From: Cenococcum geophilum 1.58
Lineage: Eukaryota; Ascomycota; Dothideomycetes; Gloniales; Gloniaceae
Reading direction: 5' to 3'
Assembly (NCBI GenBank): GCA_001692895.1
Contig: KV748217.1
Span: 682,001 to 746,000, forward strand
Length of the DNA: 64,000 nucleotides
The notes below the pieces were generated by a model. That model saw nothing but the letters and a program-made list of their open reading frames with translations. It searched no databases and was not told the origin of the DNA. Made by a program: the position numbers and the translations under genes. Below, piece after piece: positions 24,304 through 35,815 of this stretch. The first letter of the stretch is position 1. Every line of letters starts with the position of its first letter.

Positions 24304-27300
24304 ATGACTTTACTAACTACCTCATTAAATACGATCATCCTCAATAAACCAGAAGACTGGGAATAATGGCTATGGCAACTCCGAGCCCTTGTGGATTAGC
24401 AAATTTGGGCCTATATTGACCCAGCTATAGAAGCACCTTAAGAAGGTCTACTTAAAAAACCACCTTATCTAAAGGTTATAGATTTCAATGAGAATGCAAC
24501 CTTATATGTATAGCTCTTGTTAAATTAATAGAAAGCGTATAAGAATAGTAGATAATACTACGACTAGGATATAAAGTACTTCCTAAAATAGGAAGAGTAT
24601 CTGTAATAGATACGCACCCAGATTACGACTATAGTATTGATTTAGAAGAAGCTATTGCTTAACCCTTCCTTAACAGTTAAAGAATGGCTATCCCGATTAA
24701 AGGAGAACATAGAACCTACCTTGTCGTTCATTAGGAAGAAGGTACAGCACCAGTATATAGAAGCCCTTAAGGGGTTTAAACACTTATTAAAATTGAATTA
24801 GTGGTTAGATTAATAGGAACACGTAATAGTACTAGGAGAGAAGTATAAGATCCCTTAAATATCTAATGGAATCTAGCTTTAAGATTTAGCAGAAGTTATT
24901 TAACCTTTTAGTAATGCCTACTGTATAAAGTACACTACCGAGTTAAATAACCCGTAGAAGTTGAGATCTTCTAAATACCGTAGAGTAGTAAAGGAGCTGT
25001 AAGAAGGACTTAGAACACCCTTAAAGAAAGCCAATGCTACTATAAAAGGGAGTACCTTTAATATAGACTTTATAGAGTAAGCTATTAAAGATTACTCTAA
25101 TACTACTAAAGGTTTATAAAGAGGAAGAGCCTTAGCATATAATAGACGCTTAAAGAGAGCTGGGACACTAGTAGATAAGAAGACGTTCTATAAAAAGCTA
25201 ACGCTTAAGTGCTTAGCGTGTAGAATACGAGGACACTCCCTACGGGACTATTAGTGTTTATTTAAAGATAAGAGACCTGCAGAAGTTATAATAGGAGATA
25301 CGCGCATTAATAGGGTACTAAAGAAGGTAGAAAAGAATAAGAATCTCGCTAACTAAGTTGCGAAGATTAGACTTAAAGAATAGGAAGATAAGGCTTAATA
25401 ACAATAGGATAAGAGCTAGAAGATAGTTAAGATTAAGGGAGAAGCTAATGTAATATTCCTAAAATCGTATTACACCGGTTAACTCTATCCGCTAAAACTA
25501 TTAACTATTCTTAACTTAGGAACCACTCTCCATATCTTTAATAACCTTTCTTATTTCTATAACTTTAGGGAAGCTCTAAGACACGAATATGTTATTGCTA
25601 GCAGCTTAGAAGTGCCTATACTAGGCTACGGCGATATTACTGTCTAAGTTATAAAACCAGACAAGAGCAAGGGAATCCTACGTCTTAAGGATGTTGCCTT
25701 TTATATGGACTTTAATACAAACCTTGTGTTATTCCGTCTACTTTAAAAATAAGGGTACTACTAGGATAATAAAGGAGACAATAATCTTCTAGTTTGGAAG
25801 GATAATATAATCCTATATTAAATGGAAGAACGTTATAGATAATAGACTATTGAATACGCCTAATTAGGAAGTCTATTAGCGTTTAATATAAGCTGACTGC
25901 TACGCTAATAGAAGCGCAGAGTATTATTAAAAGACGCTCGTCTAGATTTAAAAGGAGATATACATCTATGGCATTTGCGTCTAGGTTATTTAGGACCTAT
26001 AAGCCTTTATCATTTAGGTTTTAACGCCTTAGGAGTTAAGCTTTAAGACCTAAAGACGACGGAATGTTAATATTACAGTCTCGCCAAAATTAAGTATTAG
26101 GTCTTAAGAAGGTTCTTAGAACGGAATATTAATAAACCTTATTTTAACCTCTATATTGACTAAACTGACCTTAAGGAAGCGCATGCTAGTTTCGTACGAG
26201 TTATATTTATTTATAATACCTTCTTAGGAAGAACCTTCCCGTATTTTATAATAACGCATAGCAAAGAAAAGGAGACACTATAAGTGCTTAAAGATTTTAT
26301 CTAATGGATTCGTCTAAGGTATAACCTTAAAGTTAATACTATTAGATTAGACAATAAGCTAGGGAGAAGGAGAACCCTTAAATGGCTATGGACTTAAGGG
26401 ATTATATTTAAGCCTTCGGCGCTATATACCTAAGCTTAGAACGGTACCGCTAAACGCTTAAGGGGTGTAATTATTAAGAGAGTATAAGTAATAAGAATTA
26501 TAGCTAATCTACTACACGACCTATAGAATAAGATAGTTAACTATGCAGTTTACCTTTGAGATTAAACGCTACGGGAAAGCAACGGTTAGATATCGCTATA
26601 TAAGAGGTTCTATACCTTCCTAGCTAATAGGAGATTAAGAAAGCCGCAACTAGCGCATCTAAAAGCCTACGGCTGTAGGGCGTACGCGATGACGTCGGAC
26701 GCCCAGCTAAAGAAGAAAAGGCTAAGTAAGCTAGATCCGCGAGATTATATTAGCTACCTTATTAGCTATAACTCTACCAATATCTATAGGATCTGGATCC
26801 CATATAAAGGTATTATTATCTCTACTAGGGATATTATCTTTAATAAAAAGATATTCTTTAACGGTAAGCGAACGGACATCTTAAAGGACCTACACGCTAA
26901 GTTAGACACGCTAATTAACAAGATTTAACTCCTTAATACCTTAACTAAGAATAAGGTCCTTCTAGAAGACAATAAAGAAATATTTAAACCGTTAATTTAA
27001 GAGGAAGACGACGATAACGTTAATAAGCTAGTGCGAACCTTTAATAAGTTAGTAGATCTCGAGCTTGCAAGAGCTCTTAAAGATGCGTACTATATACCAC
27101 CTCTAATAGAAGAAGATAAAGAATCTCCATATACCTTTTACGTCGAGTATCCTACGAAGTTAGATGTATAAGGTACTAATTAAGACGTTGCTTATTAAGT
27201 AGGAGATGCGTTTAATACTTAGGGGGTGTCTAATAACTTAGTTAAAGACTTGTTTAAGGAAGCCAGCGATAATAGGTTTGAAGACTTTATTACTAAAAGG

Positions 27301-29190
27301 ATTACGTTAGCCTATTACGGCGCCTTCTTAGTAAAAAGGAAGTTCAACCTTAATAGTCAACTTAACGATAGTAAGCTGAAATTAGGCAGAATACGCGATA
27401 TTAGATTATATAGGAAGAACCTACCTCTGCCACCCTAGTTAATTTAGGACCTTAATACGTATCCTCTTTAAGATTAGTTCTAAGAGGCTTAACGAGCCCA
27501 TCTCTAATCTTATTATTAAATGAGGTCGTTTTAAGAAATAGATAAGAAGTATATAAAGGGACAGCAGGTCCTTAGCTTAATGTGGGTATTTATCTACAAG
27601 ACAGACAAGCACGGATTTCTCCAGAAATGTAAGGTATGCTTAGTAGTCTGCGGAAATTAATAGGCCCTAGGAGACCTACCTATAAGAGCTACTATATTAG
27701 CTAGTATAACCTTCTAAACCCTTATAGCGATTACTGCAAAATTCAACCTAGAGATAACATAGATAGATATAGTTAATGCGTTTATCTATTGCGATCTTGA
27801 TAAGGTTGTCTATATAAAGCTACCGCTAGGGTTTAATAAAGGAAAGATAGATAAAGTACTGCGTTTAAGAAAAGCCCTATACGGACTATAACGATTACTA
27901 CTATTATGGTAAAAGAATCTCATAAGCTTATTAAACGAATTGGGTTTTAAAGAAGTACCCTAGGAGCCGTATGTTATGCTAAAAGGTGAAATAGTCGTCT
28001 TCTTCTATATTAACGATATTGTCTTCTGCTACTAAAAGATAGATAAGAAGAAAGCTTAAGAAGCAATTAAGGAGCTAAGCAAGGAATACTAGATGAGTAC
28101 CCTTAGCGAGCTAAAATAGTTCCTAGGAATCCACGTGCTATATAATTATAGCTAGAGGCTCCTATAGCTATTCTAGGAAGCCTATATTAAGAAGATAGCT
28201 AACTAGTATAAGATAGATCTTAGAGGGCGTCTTCTAGATACTTCTATAGCAGAATTGGAACTCCTCCCTACTAATTACCGTATAATCCGTCCGACGCGTC
28301 CGTCCCCCAATATAGACCTATTAGTCCGTCCTATATCCCTACTAGCTTCTATAATGCTATATTAGAGAAAACTGGGTTTAGTACTCTATATAGCCACTAT
28401 AACGCGTCCGGATATTGCCTTTATAGTATTATAGCTAGTGAGGTTTAATTAGGACCTAAGCTAAAAGCACTATTAAGCGGTAGATAGAGTTATCTAGTAC
28501 CTATATAGCACGAGGAGCAGAGCAATCTACTATAGAGGAGATAAGGAAGGAATAAACGGTAGAGGGAGAGATAAAGGAATACGCGACTAAGGACGAGATA
28601 ACGGAGACGGTAGAAGTAAAGCGTAATCATTTATCTGTGCTAGTGACGCATTATTTGCGGATAACTCCGTCAATAGAAAGAGCTTGTAAGGATATATTAT
28701 AAAGCTATTTAGGGGGCTAATCGCCTGGAGAGTAAATAAGTAGGGTATGGTTATAACGTCGAGCATAGAAGCCGAGCTGTTAGCCCTATTATAGACAGCA
28801 AAGGAAGCTATTTTTATTTGTAGGCTATTTAAAGTAATAACGTTACAGCTAAATGAGCCCTTAATTATTAAATGTAATAATACCTAGACGCTCTAACTAA
28901 TTATAAAAGACACGGTAAAGCTAATTACGAAGCTCTGACACGTTAACATTTATTAACACTGGCTATATTAGGAATACGTAATAAGACAAGTACGATTTTA
29001 ATGGACAGTGATAAAGGAGATAATTGCCGATAGATTTACGAAGGCCCTGCCCAAGCAAAGGTTTTAAAGCTTCGTTAATATGATCGGAATGGTGGATATT
29101 AAGGAGCAGCTGAATAAGGAGAAGCAATTAGAGGACCTAAGGGAGAAGATTAGAGCAAGACGGAAGGATTCAGATGAGATTATAGCTTAA
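24304..29190 (+). pseudogene. copia Gag-Pol polyprotein relic
   Basis: One frame of 1629 codons from ATG 24304 (MTLLTTSLNTIILNKPEDWE) to TAA 29190, with no indel needed; only TAA/TAG interrupt it, as expected for RIP at Gln and Trp codons. The order is Gag, a zinc knuckle near 25210 (CLAC..H..C), a degenerate protease (LNLGTT near 25510), a GAG-pre-integrase motif (LWHLRLGYLG near 25965), integrase (26130-26930, including AYGCRAYA), reverse transcriptase (27660-28040, with YVDD decayed to YIND) and RNase H (28640-29060). Two long open stretches survive at 26689-26928 and 27226-27438. The pol order (integrase before RT) is diagnostic of Ty1/copia. A polar insert lies between RT and RNase H. 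Confidence 0.93.
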
Positions 29191-29239
29191 TTGACGCATT
29201 AACGGACACAAGAAGGTGGTTAGCTTTGTCCTCAACTAG

Positions 29240-29257
29240 GTCGAAGCTAAGGGGGTG
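29240..29257 (+). promoter_or_regulatory. copia polypurine tract
   Basis: The purine-rich run GAAGCTAAGGGGGTG stands directly before the 3' LTR, where plus-strand DNA synthesis is primed. Confidence 0.7.
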
Positions 29258-29442
29258 TGTTAGATAATCTGTATTCTCTGTGGCGTAGGACGTGCACGAG
29301 TTACGTGCACGGGTCACGTGTATTGTAAATATCTTCGTCTAAGCCTAGGGGCCCTAGGTCAAGTAACAATTAAGACAAGATCAAGATCATTAATCAATTA
29401 ACCCATTTCATCAATGAATAGCTATATATGAATTATCTGACA
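29258..29442 (+). repeat. copia 3' LTR
   Basis: This 185-bp copy is less mutated than its 5' partner and followed by the target duplication CATAC. Confidence 0.95.
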
Positions 29443-29473
29443 CATACACGCTAAAGTAACAACTTCTTGTAAT

Positions 29474-30740
29474 ATGGCGACTCCACACGCCCCGATCGCG
29501 ATACTATAGTCGCATTTGCAAGCCTTATATGATGTTATTATCTTAACCTTTATAATCGCGATGAGCTTGTTTCCGGGTGGCGCTTATACTTAGTATACTA
29601 ATATATAGCGAGGAACAAGGTGGATAACGTAACTGCTCTACGGCTATAAGCAACGACTTGTAAATATAACTTGTATAAAGCCTAAGGTATTTAGAAAGCT
29701 TCTTAATTAGTTATAACTATATAGCGACTTAAAGGGTATAAAGCTTCTATTAGTAGCTAAGAAGCTAATAGTATTCCTAATAATATTTAGCAATAATTTG
29801 TTATATAGATTACTGAGTAAGGTAACTGAATACTTATCTACAACGATCTACCAGTAAGTATTTACCTACTAACTAAATAAACTTCTAGTACTAATTTACT
29901 GCCTTATTATAGAGCCGTATATAAAGTCCTTTTTAGCCTTCTAAAACTATATAAGGAGGTCGTTTGGCTTCCTTAGAACTTTACTCTAAAAGAGATTGCT
30001 AATAACCCCAAACGATATCCTTTCTTTACTAATTATATTAGAGCCCTTAACGGTGCTTATCTACCAGACTTTATTAGAGGCGGGTATATAAGGCAAGCTC
30101 TATAGTATAAAAGAAAGAAAGGATTATTATAAAACGTTCTTATAGCTGTTAATTTCTAGATAAACTTCCTATATATTCTAGCTAGTTAGAAGGGCTCTAC
30201 TTACAACTCTAGAGTCCTTAATTTATTAAAAGCTAAAGGATTTAAAGCCTTACCTAGTAGATACTATGTTATAGATGCTAGGTACTCTAACACGCCTATA
30301 ACTTTAACTCCCTACCACGGCGTATAATATTATCTTTATAAGTAGGTGTAGGTAAATATAAAGCTATAGAACGTAAAGGAGCTCTTTAATCTTTAATACG
30401 CGTCTCTAAGGAATATAGTAGAGCATACTATAGGCGTTTTTACAAATTATTTCCGGTACTTTAAGGCTAGCAGGTATAGTCTCCCTTTAAGTACATAGGT
30501 GGATGTAGTATACGCTTTAACTATAGTGCATAACTTTATAAATATAAATAATCTAGATAATCTAGGTCATGTTTTAGAGGTATAGAATAAGGCTATAGAT
30601 AAGAAAGACGTAAGGCTTATAGAGATAAAAAGCGATATAGTTATAAACTAAAGACGCGATAAGATCGCGGAGCTTATGTAGTAGAGTTACTATAAGGCAA
30701 TTGGCAGGCCAATCAATTAAGAATATACGGTAGATTTGGG
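29474..30740 (+). pseudogene. Harbinger element 1 DDE transposase relic
   Basis: The start is ATG 29474 (MATPHAPIAIL). The DDE_Tnp_4-type catalytic domain lies in another frame from about 29880. The first catalytic block reads ALNGAYLP (family GALDGTHLP; Asp to Asn by G->A) near 30035. The second is VNFQINFLYILA near 30150, where Asp is also Asn. The C-terminal block has YYVIDARYSNTPITLTPYRG near 30265 and LFNLQYASLRNIVEHTIGVF, then THVVYALTIVHNFI-like sequence near 30500. The enzyme would excise the element and paste it at TNA sites. A frameshift or lost intron near 29880-29970 separates the halves. The Myb gene converges on it. Confidence 0.82.
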
Positions 30741-30789
30741 TGTATTTACTATAGAAATTTATATAGTTTCCCTCTATATATTACTCTCC

Positions 30790-31958
30790 GATTGCCTATA
30801 TAGTAAGGGGACCCAAAATCTTACCTAAAGCTTGCTCCTACGTATCCTCCTTCCTGTTAGTTAAAATATCGTTAATTAAGCTTCACCGAAGCTCTACAGC
30901 TCCAGCCGTCACAAGAAATAATCTAGCAGTGGACTCCGTCTTAAAAGCTCGTAAAATAGCTAGTTGCTCTACAGGATCTAGGTGACTAAACTTATAGATA
31001 AACTCTGCGAAGACCTTTTCTTAAGGAGACCTCTGGGCCATTAGCTCTCTTATAGCCCTTATCTTTCTTATTACCTTCTCTACCGTCTCCTCTAGTGCCT
31101 CTATAACTCGCCGTCTTCCTTACTAGCGCTTCGCATTAGATTTAGTGGCTCTAGCAGTTTACTTAATAGCCCGCTTCCGCATAGCTAGTAAAAGTTAACT
31201 TAGCGTTAAGGAAGATCTAGAAGAACTAGGGCGCTTAGCTAAAGGTAATCTTAATTAACCGCATTTAATAGAGCTAAGAGCTAACTCTAACTTAGAGGCC
31301 TTATCTACTTCCTCCTCCTTATCTTTCTTTTTATTTTCCTTATCCGTCAAACCTAATACCTATAAGGCCATTACTACGAGAAGTTCGGGGTCTATAGAGC
31401 TCTTAATTACTTTATTAATTAACCTTATATAATTGCCTGTCGCTAAAATCCTATTAAATAGCTCCTATGGTAGATTTAGGAAGGCAGGTGGCGTATTACA
31501 AAACTTCTCGGCGGCAGGATTGGCTTTAAAGTAGGCCTTTATAACTTCCTCACTAGTAATAGGCACGCCTTTATCTTTATCCTACCCCTAGCTAAAGAGG
31601 CTATAAAGCTCCTTCTATAGCCTCCAATGTCACAGTACGTGCGGACTGTCAAGGTACGATGTACGAGGTGACTGTATATGATTGACAAACGATGTCGTGT
31701 GAGGATCTATGTAGGAGGTGAGGCGGTATATATACACGTCGCTCAGGGGTCAGGTCCGTGCTCATGCATACGCGTACACGAGCCATAACAACGCGTCAGG
31801 TCAGTGCCGTGACATCCAATCCTTCTTATAGTTATTATGCTTACTCTTAATTTGATTAACAGTAATAGGCTACTAGGTAATAGCAAGCGTATAATTAAGG
31901 GCAATCTTCTAGCCGTTAACATTGTAGGAGCTATCTACGCGATATCCTTTCTAAATGG
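30790..31958 (-). pseudogene. Harbinger Myb/SANT-like accessory protein relic
   Basis: The minus strand reads as a Myb/SANT-like DNA-binding domain (ITVNQIKSKHNNYKKDW near 31850-31815, then GVPITSEEVIKAYFKANPAA near 31560). A long Lys/Glu- and Ser-rich region follows, then a conserved-looking C-terminal helix (RSPQEKVFAEF..HLDPVEQLAI). Harbinger elements use such a partner to bring the transposase to the nucleus and to the element ends. The 187-bp solo LTR interrupts it at the YKKDW motif, and the frame resumes after removing the LTR and one TCCAA. This gene has noticeably fewer stops than its neighbours. The N-terminal end is missing, replaced by gypsy sequence at about 31960. Confidence 0.72.
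31628..31814 (+). repeat. unmutated solo LTR with TCCAA duplication
   Basis: A 187-bp segment starts TGTCACAG and ends GTGCCGTGACA, with TCCAA at 31623-31627 and 31815-31819. It carries a TATATATACACG box. TG and CA dinucleotides are abundant, so it has not been RIP-mutated. No other copy is in this window. Orientation is not determined by the ends alone; plus is assumed from the TATA box. Confidence 0.88.
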
Positions 31959-31964
31959 CCTTAT

Positions 31965-32800
31965 AATCTAAAACTACCTTAATCGGCTTAGGGGTCCCCT
32001 CTAGCTATATACGCTAGTGCTAAAAGCTAGAGATAATAGCCAGCATTTCTTTATTATAGATGTGGTAGTTTAGCTCAGCATTTATTATAGTCTTTAAATA
32101 GTATATAATAGGGTCCTATTCTCTATCCGGTTGCTTTTAGGAAAAAATACTAGCTATTACGCTATCTAAGGCTTTAGTTTCTAGCATTAAGGGCTATTCT
32201 AGGTTAAAATAGGCAAGTAGGGGAGCTGATACTAGCCGTTTNTTAAGCTTATTAAAGGCCTGCCTATATATAGCGTTAAAGTAAAAGGGCTGGTCTTTTC
32301 TAGTAAGATAGTTAAGAGGCTAGGCGATTCTGCTATAGTTCTTAATAAAGTATTAATAGAAGTTATAAAAACCTAAAAATAATTATACCCCCTTTACGGT
32401 CTATAGGGGTACCTATTAGTTAATTACGGCCGTCTTCTCTAGGTCGGTTTTAATTCTATTTATACTAATAATAAAACCTAGGTACTTTATACACTTAATA
32501 CTAAACTCTAACTTCTTAATATTAACCTAGAGGCTAGCCTCGCAAAGCCGTTATAGGACTTTATAAACGTGCTTCTTATATTTTAGCTTATTCTTAAAAT
32601 AGATTATAATATTATCTAAATAGGCCGCATAGAAGTTGTTAAGGTAGTTAAAGAGTATATTATTTATATACCGCTAGTACGTAACTAGTCCGTTAGTTAG
32701 TCTAAAAGGGAGTACCTTATATTTATACAATCTATAACGGGTCTAAAATATAGTAAGTATAACGGAACTCGCCTAGTTATAGTAGGAATGTCTTAGTAAA
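31965..32800 (-). pseudogene. gypsy-2 reverse transcriptase/RNase H fragment
   Basis: On the minus strand, from right to left: an RT block TRYRLYKYKVLPFRLTN near 32730, the catalytic box YLDNIIIYFKNKLK near 32610 (YLDD with the second Asp changed to Asn), YLGFIIS near 32500, FLGFYNFYQYFIKNYSRIA near 32340, and an RNase H start (ETKALDSVIASIFSQK near 32160, then NAELNYHIYNKEMLAI). It is a Ty3/gypsy pol fragment distinct from gypsy-1. Both sides are cut: it joins the Myb relic at about 31960, and low-complexity TTCTGCTAA-type sequence on the right. No LTR can be assigned. An N stands at 32242. Confidence 0.8.
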
Positions 32801-32920
32801 ACACTTAACAGATAAATTCCGACGCTTTAACTAAATTCTGCTAAATTCTGCCTGCTTAATTAACTTTTGCTAAGTTCTGCTAGATTAATTAAATTCTACT
32901 AAAGTCCATTAAAGACTGCG
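32801..32920. repeat. TTCTGCTAA-type degenerate repeat
   Basis: Several copies of AATTCTGCTAA / AGTTCTGCTAG lie between the gypsy-2 fragment and the 248-bp LTR. The complement of a similar motif (AGCAGAACTTAGCAGAA) lies in the 370-bp LTRs at 55145 and 60688, so this may be an LTR remnant of a related family. Confidence 0.45.
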
Positions 32921-33168
32921 TGTCACGGGACTTACACGTTCTCACGTCTTTGCGCGTTTTGACGTTCTTAACCCGTGCTTACATTCGTCCCAAGACACCT
33001 ACGCACGTTCCCCTACAACCCCTATTTATACCCATACCTAACCTATTCTATTCTATTCTATATCTAAATGTCTTTATATTAACCACGTATAGTTACGTGT
33101 ACGTATCCTTCTTCAATTACTACCCTGTTTAGTACATTGTATTCCAGCTCGTGCCCACTTCTATAACA
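32921..33168 (+). repeat. element E 5' LTR
   Basis: The 248-bp repeat starts TGTCACGGGACTTACACG and ends TATAACA. It differs from 61228-61475 mostly by transitions. It contains TATTTATACCC as a possible TATA box. The 70-codon open frame across it (32920-33132) is not a gene. TGGATCCC follows 7 bp downstream and might be a primer site. Confidence 0.88.
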
Positions 33169-33559
33169 CTATATTTGGATCCCTTTTCTATACCTAGCGG
33201 GCCTGTAGGCTACTAGTCGCGGAGTATGCCTTTCTACGCCTATGGGGTAGGAACAGGAGCTGCTGGCTGCGGGTAGACTAGGACACTAGGGTTCGGGGTA
33301 TAGCTAAGCGTGGTCGCCGATGGGGGTCGGCGAAAGTTGAGCGTGGTTGCCGATGGAGCGCCGGCAAAAGGTCGGCGGTACTTAACTTTTACCCATACAG
33401 AACGCGCATTGGTAGCCACATTTAACTTAAGCGACTACACAAACTAAAATATCTAGAGTATATGCTATGTATATACACAGAGAGATATATATATACCTAT
33501 ATATATACATACACATATATATATACCTATATATATACACACACATATATATATACACG
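33169..33559. other. internal leader of element E
   Basis: There is no gene here. 33300-33385 is GC-rich and hardly mutated, with two GAGCGTGGT(C/T)GCCGATGG-like units and two GTCGGCG units. 33440-33560 is an AT-rich tract dominated by TATATATACCTATATATATA runs. Confidence 0.55.
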
Positions 33560-33563
33560 CGTA
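33480..33563 (+). repeat. TA-rich microsatellite
   Basis: Alternating AT runs are broken by CC, CA and CACACA. The open frame reading 33467-33685 passes through it and encodes mostly Tyr and Ile; only its last part belongs to the MULE-like relic. Confidence 0.8.
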
Positions 33564-33649
33564 TTTATACGTCCCTTACTATACTAATAATAAGTAAAAA
33601 CTATACTAAAGCAGACGAGAGTATAGTAGGGTGGTTAAATGGCCTACTA

Positions 33650-33695
33650 GTTAGTATCCATAACTATATGCTACGCATATACTAAGTATATATAG
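33650..33695 (+). other. predicted intron in the MULE-like relic
   Basis: It has donor GTTAGT, branch-like ATACTAAG and acceptor TATAG, 46 nt. The middle reads TATGCTACGCATATA, a palindromic core shared with other introns of this gene. Confidence 0.5.
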
Positions 33696-34428
33696 ATACC
33701 CTAGATCGCACCTAACATTAAACATAAAGACAATAGTTCTAAAGATAATATAATTAGTAGAGAGAGTATTAAAGATAAAAAGGATAAGGGGGATAAGGAG
33801 GTTAAGGGTTAAGATAGTATATAATAGCGGCTTCCATTTTATATAGGTCTCTCTAAGGTAAGACTCTATACCGCTCTATGTATAGGCTATGCATAGGCTA
33901 TATATATGCTTAGGATAGCCAAAGCACACTTTAAGACTATAGAGTACTTATTAGCTCCTGCGGTAGGTATTAAATTATTATCTAAGAGGTAGTAGACTAT
34001 ATTATAATGCCAGAATATCCGGCAACTAGAAAAAAAGGAATTGCACACTTTATCTATAAAGTAATACCTCTACTATCTATAGATGTAGATAAAGAAATAG
34101 TGCGTGAGGTTATTAGGCGATATATATGCTAGGCATATACTATATTTATACCTCTAGTAGATTTAATTCTTATTCTATAAAACTAGTGACCCAAAATTAC
34201 ACGACTATAGCTTCTTAGAGAAAACAATAGGGAGAGTAGAAAAGCATTTTATTAAGCGTTTAAATATAGCGGCATTAGACACTATAAGCACACCTATAAG
34301 AATATCCTCCGTATATGCCCAGCATATAATAGAGTTAAGCTTAAAATAATTAATAACCTCCAAAAGCGTAGCAGTTGTCTATACTAGGCGGTAGAGATTA
34401 ATAAAAAGCTTAAGCAAAGTATAGAGAA

Positions 34429-34473
34429 GTAAGTATTGTTTATATATATTAAATATATACTTATAATATACAG
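34429..34473 (+). other. predicted intron in the MULE-like relic
   Basis: It has a canonical donor GTAAGT, branch-like CTTATAA and acceptor ACAG, 45 nt. Removing it joins SIE-K to YYYGIL in one frame. Confidence 0.65.
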
Positions 34474-34569
34474 CTACTACTACGGTATTCTATAATTATG
34501 GCGGTAGTATATCTACCCTAGGATATAAGAACGTGTATGTAGTAAAAGCAGACTAATAATGTTTTTTCG

Positions 34570-34623
34570 GTATGGAGTACGTGTATAGCCAGTATATGCG
34601 TAATATATGCTTACTATATATAG
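34570..34623 (+). other. predicted intron in the MULE-like relic
   Basis: It has donor GTATGG, branch-like GCTTAC and acceptor TATAG, 54 nt. The core is TATATGCGTAATATATGC. Confidence 0.5.
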
Positions 34624-34807
34624 ATTAAGTTTATCAGTTATTCTAGCAGCAGTAATACTAAACTATAGCATATTACCTGGCCTTTATTATCAACAACCGC
34701 CCGAATAGATATTTAATACCTTTGTCTACTTATAGAATATAGAATTTAAGAACTAAAATAAGAATGTACCTATATTGGACATTTAATATTAAAGCGAAAA
34801 TATTGTG

Positions 34808-34858
34808 GTATGTAATATTATATATTATATACGCTAGGCATATATTAACCCTATATAG
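34808..34858 (+). other. predicted intron in the MULE-like relic
   Basis: It has a perfect donor GTATGT, branch TATTAAC and acceptor TATAG, 51 nt. The core TATACGCTAGGCATATA is an imperfect palindrome around CTAG. Confidence 0.7.
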
Positions 34859-35581
34859 GGTTTAACCACCCATAAGGCTAAGGTAGAGTAATAAGCCGAA
34901 TATGTAGTGCATAGCTAGATTGCTATATTCCTATTAATATAGCACGGTATCCTTATATTTACCTTATTACGCGGAATTCTTATATATATTATCTACTATA
35001 CCTAATAAAGCTACTAATTAACCTTACTAATAACGTAGTTAAAGCAATAAGGCAGATGGAAGTCCTAAGCCTTACTACATGTATACCCCGTATATGTATA
35101 GTATATGCATAGTATATATAAATAAAATTACTTACTATGGTATAGGTTGATTTATCCTATTATTGGAATATTATACTTTATATAGAAAGTATAGGACGTA
35201 GACACTACGTGTAGTATATAGTAGTCTTAATATTAAGGATCGAATTACTGCTTTAATTTAAAAGGAAAGGTTGCTATAATTCCTAGAGAGGACGGCATAT
35301 ATAGGTAAGTATAGGTTAGATACACGCTATGTATATATAGAGCCTAAGAGAAGTAGGTATAGTACGCGAATTCTCTATAAACTAATATAAAGAGAACACT
35401 AAGTAATGGATTTAAGCAATTTATAACTTTAATAACGAGCATTTCTTTATTATATATTGTATATACGCGTAAGCTAAGGCATTCCAACACGTAACATATA
35501 TTAAAATGGACCTATTATTTAAAATAGTATAAGGTAAAACAAATCTATTCTTAATTGCGGGATAGGATAAGAATTTAAAAC

Positions 35582-35635
35582 GTATATACGCCCTATACTA
35601 AGCATATACTAGGCGTAGGCTAATATTTATAACAG
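35582..35635 (+). other. predicted intron in the MULE-like relic
   Basis: It has donor GTATAT, branch-like GGCTAAT and acceptor ACAG, 54 nt. It contains CTAAGCATATACTAGGCG. Since 54 is divisible by three, the frame also reads through, but removal brings NLKR next to IKVQVYAFL as expected of the protein family. Confidence 0.55.
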
Positions 35636-35815
35636 GAATTAAGGTATAGGTATATGCCTTTCTTAACCTAGAAACACGTGTTACATATATAAAGATATTT
35701 AAGCTAGTATTTAAGGTTTTAGGTAATGCTGCCTAATTATCTATACAATTTATATATATTTACGGAACTAGACTTTACATGGCTATAGTTAATATATATA
35801 AGAAATAAGCTAGCA

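Larger units (their letters stand above)
23844..29442 (+). mobile_element. complete Ty1/copia retrotransposon (RIP-mutated)
   Basis: The element is 5599 bp with 185-bp LTRs at both ends (TGTTAGATAATC..TTATCTGACA) and exact CATAC target duplications (23839-23843 and 29443-29447). It contains one Gag-Pol frame, a primer site and a polypurine tract. The two LTRs differ only by transitions and the 5' one is the more mutated, so RIP explains the divergence. It is inserted in the leader of Harbinger element 1. Confidence 0.95.
23589..31960 (+). mobile_element. PIF/Harbinger element 1, split by copia and a solo LTR
   Basis: The left terminus GGGGTCGTTTGGTTGC follows TAA (23586-23588), the 3-bp target type of PIF/Harbinger elements. 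After a 255-bp leader it is interrupted by the complete copia element (CATAC duplications), then continues with a plus-strand DDE transposase relic and a convergent minus-strand Myb/SANT gene relic, the two-gene content known for Harbinger elements. A solo LTR sits in the Myb gene. I found no right terminus: at about 31960 the sequence changes to a gypsy pol fragment, so the 3' end is missing. Confidence 0.75.

Noticed and set aside
32921-33168. Independent solo LTR with duplication CTGCG/CTATA
   Set aside because: The two could be RIP variants, but the exact CTGCG after the matching LTR at 61475 and the polypurine tract before it explain the data better.
34311-34332. Intron at GTATATGCCCAGCATATAATAG
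   Set aside because: Only 22 nt, and the exon frame reads straight through it.
35305-35340. 36-nt intron in the MULE-like relic
   Set aside because: Donor GTAAGT and acceptor TATAG exist, but the length is a multiple of three, has no good branch site and is too short to be sure; it may be exon.
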